DNA from: Leptospira sp. WS58.C1
GTDB lineage: Bacteria > Spirochaetota > Leptospiria > Leptospirales > Leptospiraceae
Length of the DNA stretch: 64,000 nt
Direction of reading: 5' to 3'
Assembly: GCF_040833995.1 (NCBI RefSeq)
Contig: NZ_CP162137.1
Location: 2,960,001 to 3,024,000, forward strand
Shown here: positions 59,869 to 64,000 of the stretch, piece after piece
How positions within the stretch are numbered: position 1 is the stretch's first letter
How the letters are laid out: every line of letters begins with the position of its first letter
The notes under the pieces: model-generated
Seen by the model: only the letters and a program-made list of their open reading frames with translations
What the model was told of the DNA's origin: nothing
Database searches by the model: none
Position numbers and translations under genes: made by a program

Positions 59869-61944
59869 TCACTTCAATTTTGGAACCTGCCCGGGCAAAG
59901 TGAAATAAAAGGTAGCGCCTTCTCCTTCTTTTGATTCTGCCCAGACCCTTCCACCATGACGAGAAGCGATCCTTTTTACTATTGCAAGACCTACTCCTGT
60001 GCCTTCAAAATCCGCATTGGAATGTAATCTTTGAAAGACCCCAAAAAGTTTATGATAATATTGCATATTAAAGCCTGCACCATTATCCTTAACGTAAAAA
60101 ACGGTTTCTCCATTCGATCCCAATGAGCCTACCCGGATAATGGGCAATTCGATTTTTTTAGTATACTTGATCGCATTCGAGATAAGGTTCACCCAAAGTT
60201 GGCGAACGGCAGGTTGATCCGCCCTTATATTCGGAATATCTTCTATTTCGAATCGGATCTCTCTATTCGATTCTAAGTTTATTAATTCATTATATACTGC
60301 GACAGCCAGGTCCTTCATGGGAATTTCCCTTTCGGCAAGCTCCGTTCTCCCCAACCTGGAAAACTCCAGCAGGTCATCCACTAACTGCCCCATCTGCTTG
60401 GCATTTTCTAGAATTTTGCCGATAATTCTTTTCCCTTCCGCATCAAAATTCACTCCGTAATCTTCCATCAGGATCTGAGTAAATCCGCTGATCCCTCGGA
60501 TTGGCGCTCTTAAATCGTGAGAGATGGAATAAGAAAAGGACTCCAATTCTTGATTGGCCAAAACCAATTGTTCCGTCCGAATTTTAACTCTCTCTTCCAG
60601 TTCGTTATTCAATAAACGGATCTCATTCTCCGCCTCTTTGCTAGCGGTAATGTCTTGATGGACCACAATCACTTCTAAGATATTTCCTGCAGAGTTTTTA
60701 ACGGGATAAAGGAGCATTTGCAACCAACGGTGCCTTCCGGAACTCCCGATTAACTTAGGATCATAAGAAAAAGGTTCGGAGATCGCCGGCATTCCTCCGA
60801 ATGCCTTCTCAACAAAAGGAAAAAATCCGGCTTCCTTTATCAGTGGATCTTTTAATATATTATAATCTACTAATACATCTCGCCTGGTATTCCACATTTC
60901 TTCCCAGGCGTAATTTGCTCCAGTGCAAATCCCTTCCGGATTATATGTCAAAACAGGATAAGGGAATTGTTCTATAATGGTCCTAAACCTATTCTCACTT
61001 TTGAATAGATCCATGGTCCTGGAATTCACCAACTTCTCTAATTCATGATTCAATTCCGATAATTTTCTCTCAGCTTCCGTCCTTGCTTTATCCGATTTTT
61101 CCAATTGATTGGCGACGAACCAAACCAAAACGAAAAAAGTGAGTATGATCCCGGTCATCAAGAAGCCTACTCCCAGTTCCAAACTGACAGGATTCAATTT
61201 ATTCAAATAGATGCGGAAATAACCGAATAGAACCGGAATAACGATCAGGAACGGAATTAAAACCCGCGCTAAAATCCCCCCTGAAGTTTTGCTAGTAAAA
61301 ACCTTCATAAATCCGAACTGTCCGTTGATCAATAGAAGGGAGAAGGCGAGTAGAATAAAACTAACGGCTGTATGAATAGCCATAGGAATATACGAAAGAA
61401 TTCCGTAAAATTCCTGAACCTGATACAAGTAACCGATGAAGGAGAAAAGTCCGACCAGAAGGACCAAAATACATAGATAATTGGAAATTGAGTTTAATAG
61501 GTCCTTACGATAAGAACTTAAAAAAACGGCGGATCCAAGCACAACAAAATCGAAAGCGGTATTCGGCGCCATTCGGTTCGGAACACCTTTTACGATATCC
61601 TTTGCTATCTTATCCGAAAAAAGAATGTTATCCATTCCCAAATCGAATCCGCTTGCGATCGAATACAATTTAGAAACGCCGACAAAAATGACAAATAACG
61701 CTATAAAACGTATAATGTTGCGCGACGTTTTTAGATCAGGCAGATTTAAATTGAGATAAAGTGCAAGTCCGATCAGAACGAAAGAAAATGCAGACATTGG
61801 ATTCATTGCGACCATGGAAGCCCTGGGTCGTTTCAGGATCTCGATATCCAATAGCCAACCGAGAAGGACCAAAAGTCCTATCAAAGAAGGAATAAAAATG
61901 AATACGTTATGCTTACTTTTCAAGAGGAACTTCCGGGGGCCCAT
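59869..61944 (-). CDS. membrane PAS-domain sensor histidine kinase
   Basis: A 691-residue kinase. About eight transmembrane helices (20-280) are followed by a coiled coil (285-320), a PAS domain (318-435, FPYPVLTYNPEGIC, ending VVHQDITASKEAE), a HisKA domain with phospho-acceptor His476 in YSISHDLRAPIRG, and a HATPase domain with NAIKYT, VKDNGAGFN and GTGVGLAIV. All kinase motifs are intact. There is no response regulator beside it. Confidence 0.92.
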   Translation of the reverse strand: MGPRKFLLKSKHNVFIFIPSLIGLLVLLGWLLDIEILKRPRASMVAMNPMSAFSFVLIGLALYLNLNLPDLKTSRNIIRFIALFVIFVGVSKLYSIASGFDLGMDNILFSDKIAKDIVKGVPNRMAPNTAFDFVVLGSAVFLSSYRKDLLNSISNYLCILVLLVGLFSFIGYLYQVQEFYGILSYIPMAIHTAVSFILLAFSLLLINGQFGFMKVFTSKTSGGILARVLIPFLIVIPVLFGYFRIYLNKLNPVSLELGVGFLMTGIILTFFVLVWFVANQLEKSDKARTEAERKLSELNHELEKLVNSRTMDLFKSENRFRTIIEQFPYPVLTYNPEGICTGANYAWEEMWNTRRDVLVDYNILKDPLIKEAGFFPFVEKAFGGMPAISEPFSYDPKLIGSSGRHRWLQMLLYPVKNSAGNILEVIVVHQDITASKEAENEIRLLNNELEERVKIRTEQLVLANQELESFSYSISHDLRAPIRGISGFTQILMEDYGVNFDAEGKRIIGKILENAKQMGQLVDDLLEFSRLGRTELAEREIPMKDLAVAVYNELINLESNREIRFEIEDIPNIRADQPAVRQLWVNLISNAIKYTKKIELPIIRVGSLGSNGETVFYVKDNGAGFNMQYYHKLFGVFQRLHSNADFEGTGVGLAIVKRIASRHGGRVWAESKEGEGATFYFTLPGQVPKLK

Positions 61945-62046
61945 CGGAAATAAATTTCGGATCTTAGATTAAGATATAAAAAGAGATCCCGATTTGGAAT
62001 CCCTTTTTTTAAATATACTAGGTTGATTGAATTTCTTTCCGGAATT

Positions 62047-62487
62047 TTAAGCCGGCCAAACCGCAAGAATTAGCCCTATAGCCGCTAAAGAAACCAAATT
62101 ATACGCCGCATTGATAAAAAACAATTTCCAGGATCTAGATTCCCAAGCTACGGAACTCAAAAGCATCGGTACATAAAAACCTAGCCAAGTATAGAATGCG
62201 GCATAGGCTCCGTACATCCAAGCAGGTCCGTCTCCAGGAAGATTCCAAGAAGAAGGTTTCCAAACAAATAAACTATGAGCTAAAACATACGCGGTCAGAA
62301 AAGAACCTATGATCATGATGACCATCGATTTGATCATCTGCTTATTATCGGGTTGTAAATTTTCATAACCCATCTCTTTTGCCCAAACCTTCCCGAAGAT
62401 CGGGCCGAACCAAAGGAATCCAATCACTATGTTTGCAAGAACTCCGACCAAAATTGCCAAATAATTTAGCGGTATTACCGGTAGCAT
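62047..62487 (-). CDS. DUF1761-type four-helix membrane protein
   Basis: A 146-residue protein with four hydrophobic helices (about 8-28, 51-72, 88-110, 122-143) and the DUF1761-like pattern GFLWFGPIFGKVWAKEMGY in the first loop. Function unknown. The start ATG is preceded by AGGAGATTTT on the minus strand, a good ribosome site. It is 92 bp downstream of a decayed channel gene. Confidence 0.82.
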   Translation of the reverse strand: MLPVIPLNYLAILVGVLANIVIGFLWFGPIFGKVWAKEMGYENLQPDNKQMIKSMVIMIIGSFLTAYVLAHSLFVWKPSSWNLPGDGPAWMYGAYAAFYTWLGFYVPMLLSSVAWESRSWKLFFINAAYNLVSLAAIGLILAVWPA

Positions 62488-62579
62488 AAAATCTCCTATT
62501 TCAGCCGGTGCTTTTTAGCAGAATCCATGATTCGGTCAAGTAATTTCGAAACCGATGTAAGAAAGAGAAATTAGAGTTG

Positions 62580-63268
62580 TTATTTTTTCAAATTGGCAAC
62601 CGATTCTTCTATTGCGGATCTGAATTCCGAAAAATTTCTCCAGAGAATGATCGAAGTCCGACTTACTTAAAGTATAAATTTCACAGGCGCTCGTAGCTCG
62701 AACTGTCGCAGGTCTATGCTCGTCCGTTACCCAGGCCAACTCACCGAAAAACCGACCTTCTTGCAAATTCAGTAAAACCGTTTTATCCTTGCTTTCAGAA
62801 AAGAGTCCACTTGGGTCATTTTTTTCATTTGGGACGCTTTAGCTAGATCAATATTTTCTAATATACTTGCTATATTACCGATAACGGTTGCATACACGCC
62901 TGCGCCTAACATAATAACAAATATCGTATATATTCTTTGTATGTCCGTAGAGGGTGTGATATCACCGTATCCCACCGTGGCGATAGTAGTAACAATGCTC
63001 TGATATATTCGGACTGACCGGTCTGATAATTGCGGATCACTTGTGATCGCAAGACGACCCATTTACCTTCTTTATATTCGGGAGTGAAACAATTCCAAAT
63101 GATATCCAACGCAAAGACTGAATCTATAAAAAAATAAACAGTCGTAAGAAGTATATTCTGATCGTAAGAAATAACGATCCGGAGAGGAGACTCCAAGGAT
63201 GCCCAAAATATTCAAACGAATACGAGTATATCCCAATATACTCTAACACGATTATTCGAGCTTATCAT
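62580..63268 (-). pseudogene. decayed cyclic-nucleotide-gated K+ channel
   Basis: Parts of one channel protein lie in three reading frames. From the ATG at 63268, MISSNNRVRVYWDILVFV is stopped by TGA at 63212-63214; the same frame then continues as IFWASLESPLRIVISYDQN to VIRNY. The next matching part, [20 protein letters not shown] with the K+ selectivity filter, is in another frame near 63020, so helices S3-S5 appear deleted. After FLKAR the C-linker and start of the cyclic-nucleotide domain are missing, and EGRFFGELAWV resumes in another frame. A T-run at about 62630-62634 causes a last frameshift; without it the end would read EFRSAIEESVANLKK and stop at 62580. At least four lesions, so no function remains. 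Confidence 0.85.
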
Positions 63269-63349
63269 ATATTTTACCGAAAGAACTGATTTATATATCG
63301 GATCGAGTAAAGGCCTTTCGGCAGGGCCGCGTATGAAAAAGAAAGTAGG

Positions 63350-64000
63350 TTAACCTAAATATTCCAAAACGACCATAGCCATATCGTCGTGAGAACTTTG
63401 TTCCTCTTGAGTGAAATGTTGGATTTTTCCTATCACCGAATTACAAAATACTTCAGGCTCTAATTCGGAAAAGCTTTTGAGCAGATCTAAAAATCTATCA
63501 TCTCCATAAAAGTCGCCTTCCCTCGATCTTGCTTCCGGAAGGCCGTCAGTGTATAGTATAAGTTTATCACCTTTACTTAATTCGGTTTTCAAAGTCTGAT
63601 AATTCGGAGTGGATAGGAATTCATTGATCGCAATCCCGGCAGGACGATAGGTCTCATGTTTTCCACTGGATTTACGGATCAAGATCGCTTCCGGATGTCC
63701 GGCATTTGCGATTAGGATCCGTCCAGACTCAGGATAGAATGTGATCATGGTAGCAGTCACAAAATTTCCGTTCAGTTTCCCCATCAGCTGGGCTCTCATC
63801 TTTGCGAGCATGTACCCCGGATCACTTAAATAGTCGGACCAATCTGCAAGAGCCATCTTGACCATAGCCGCCACCATTGCTGCACCAGTTCCGTGTCCGG
63901 TAACATCGCAGATAAAGATCCCTATAGCTCTGCCTGTTCGATCGGAGATCAGATCGACAAAATCCCCTCCCACATGAAGCATCGGAATACATCTATATGC
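63350..64000 (-). CDS. SpoIIE-type PP2C phosphatase, C-terminal part (runs off right edge)
   Basis: The frame stays open to the right edge, so the N-terminus is missing. The PP2C domain shows HVGGDFVDL, CDVTGHGTGAAMVAAMVKM, NAGHPEAIL, LYTDGLPEARS and SHDDMAMVVLEYLG, with all metal-binding Asp residues. It probably acts in a partner-switching or similar signalling pathway. The missing part may hold sensor domains. It is 81 bp upstream of the decayed channel gene. Confidence 0.92.
   Translation of the reverse strand, partial: AYRCIPMLHVGGDFVDLISDRTGRAIGIFICDVTGHGTGAAMVAAMVKMALADWSDYLSDPGYMLAKMRAQLMGKLNGNFVTATMITFYPESGRILIANAGHPEAILIRKSSGKHETYRPAGIAINEFLSTPNYQTLKTELSKGDKLILYTDGLPEARSREGDFYGDDRFLDLLKSFSELEPEVFCNSVIGKIQHFTQEEQSSHDDMAMVVLEYLG

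Overview
The window reads as a chromosome segment of a Leptospira-type spirochete. The evidence is a very long merged S10-spc-alpha ribosomal cluster, many lipoproteins with loose spirochetal lipoboxes (LSAC, LSSC, LQNC), frequent TTG/GTG starts, stage-II-sporulation-E-type phosphatases, 7TM-DISM receptors and a cytochrome-c peroxidase behind a PerR-like box. The species is not determinable from the sequence alone. I found no rRNA, tRNA, insertion sequence, prophage or CRISPR array.

Layout. 1-1650: start of an RlmK-like rRNA methyltransferase running off the left edge, a VanX-like D,D-dipeptidase, a 67-bp tandem repeat and an NlpC/P60 hydrolase. 1721-6500: a minus-strand series (membrane AraC regulator, M24 peptidase, PF10118-type metal hydrolase, SDR, alpha/beta hydrolase), facing away from a citrate-synthase homologue that lacks two catalytic residues. 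8200-13400: cytochrome-c peroxidase with terminator and PerR-like operator, a 7TM-DISM sensor, an MBL hydrolase and DusA. 13477-22510: a lipoprotein, MnmC, RecQ, a membrane protein, DNA polymerase IV, ComF and an outer-membrane-like protein. 22517-26135: a TetR regulator, a 34-bp perfect palindrome, and an operon of class III aminotransferase, class II aldolase and a second aldolase-like protein missing zinc ligands. 26136-31223: a repeat-bearing 0.8-kb intergenic region, an endoglycoceramidase-like GH5 lipoprotein, and a PP2C-TPR membrane protein.

31284-49087 is one minus-strand run, read in transcription order: EF-G/TetM-like GTPase, tuf, rpsJ, rplC, rplD, rplW, rplB, rpsS, rplV, rpsC, rplP, rpmC, rpsQ, rplN, rplX, rplE, rpsN, rpsH, rplF, rplR, rpsE, rpmD, rplO, secY, adk, infA, rpmJ, rpsM, rpsK, rpsD, rpoA, rplQ and then a strong terminator. 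rpmJ and rpmD are short and easily missed; both are intact.

49216-57033 concerns carbohydrate and alkylation repair: a self-regulated TetR with a GH1 glycosidase, divergent from a fused trehalose-6-phosphate synthase/phosphatase overlapping a GH15 enzyme, then Ada-like and AlkB-like repair genes overlapping by ATGA. 57027-64000: a questin-oxidase-like protein, an MBL lipoprotein, a YdeI-like protein, a PAS histidine kinase, a DUF1761 protein, a badly decayed cyclic-nucleotide-gated potassium channel, and a PP2C phosphatase cut by the right edge.

The best candidate for an undescribed system is the TetR-controlled aminotransferase/aldolase/pseudo-aldolase operon. The altered citrate synthase with its divergent membrane AraC regulator is second. 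All functions are read from motifs; no database search was run.
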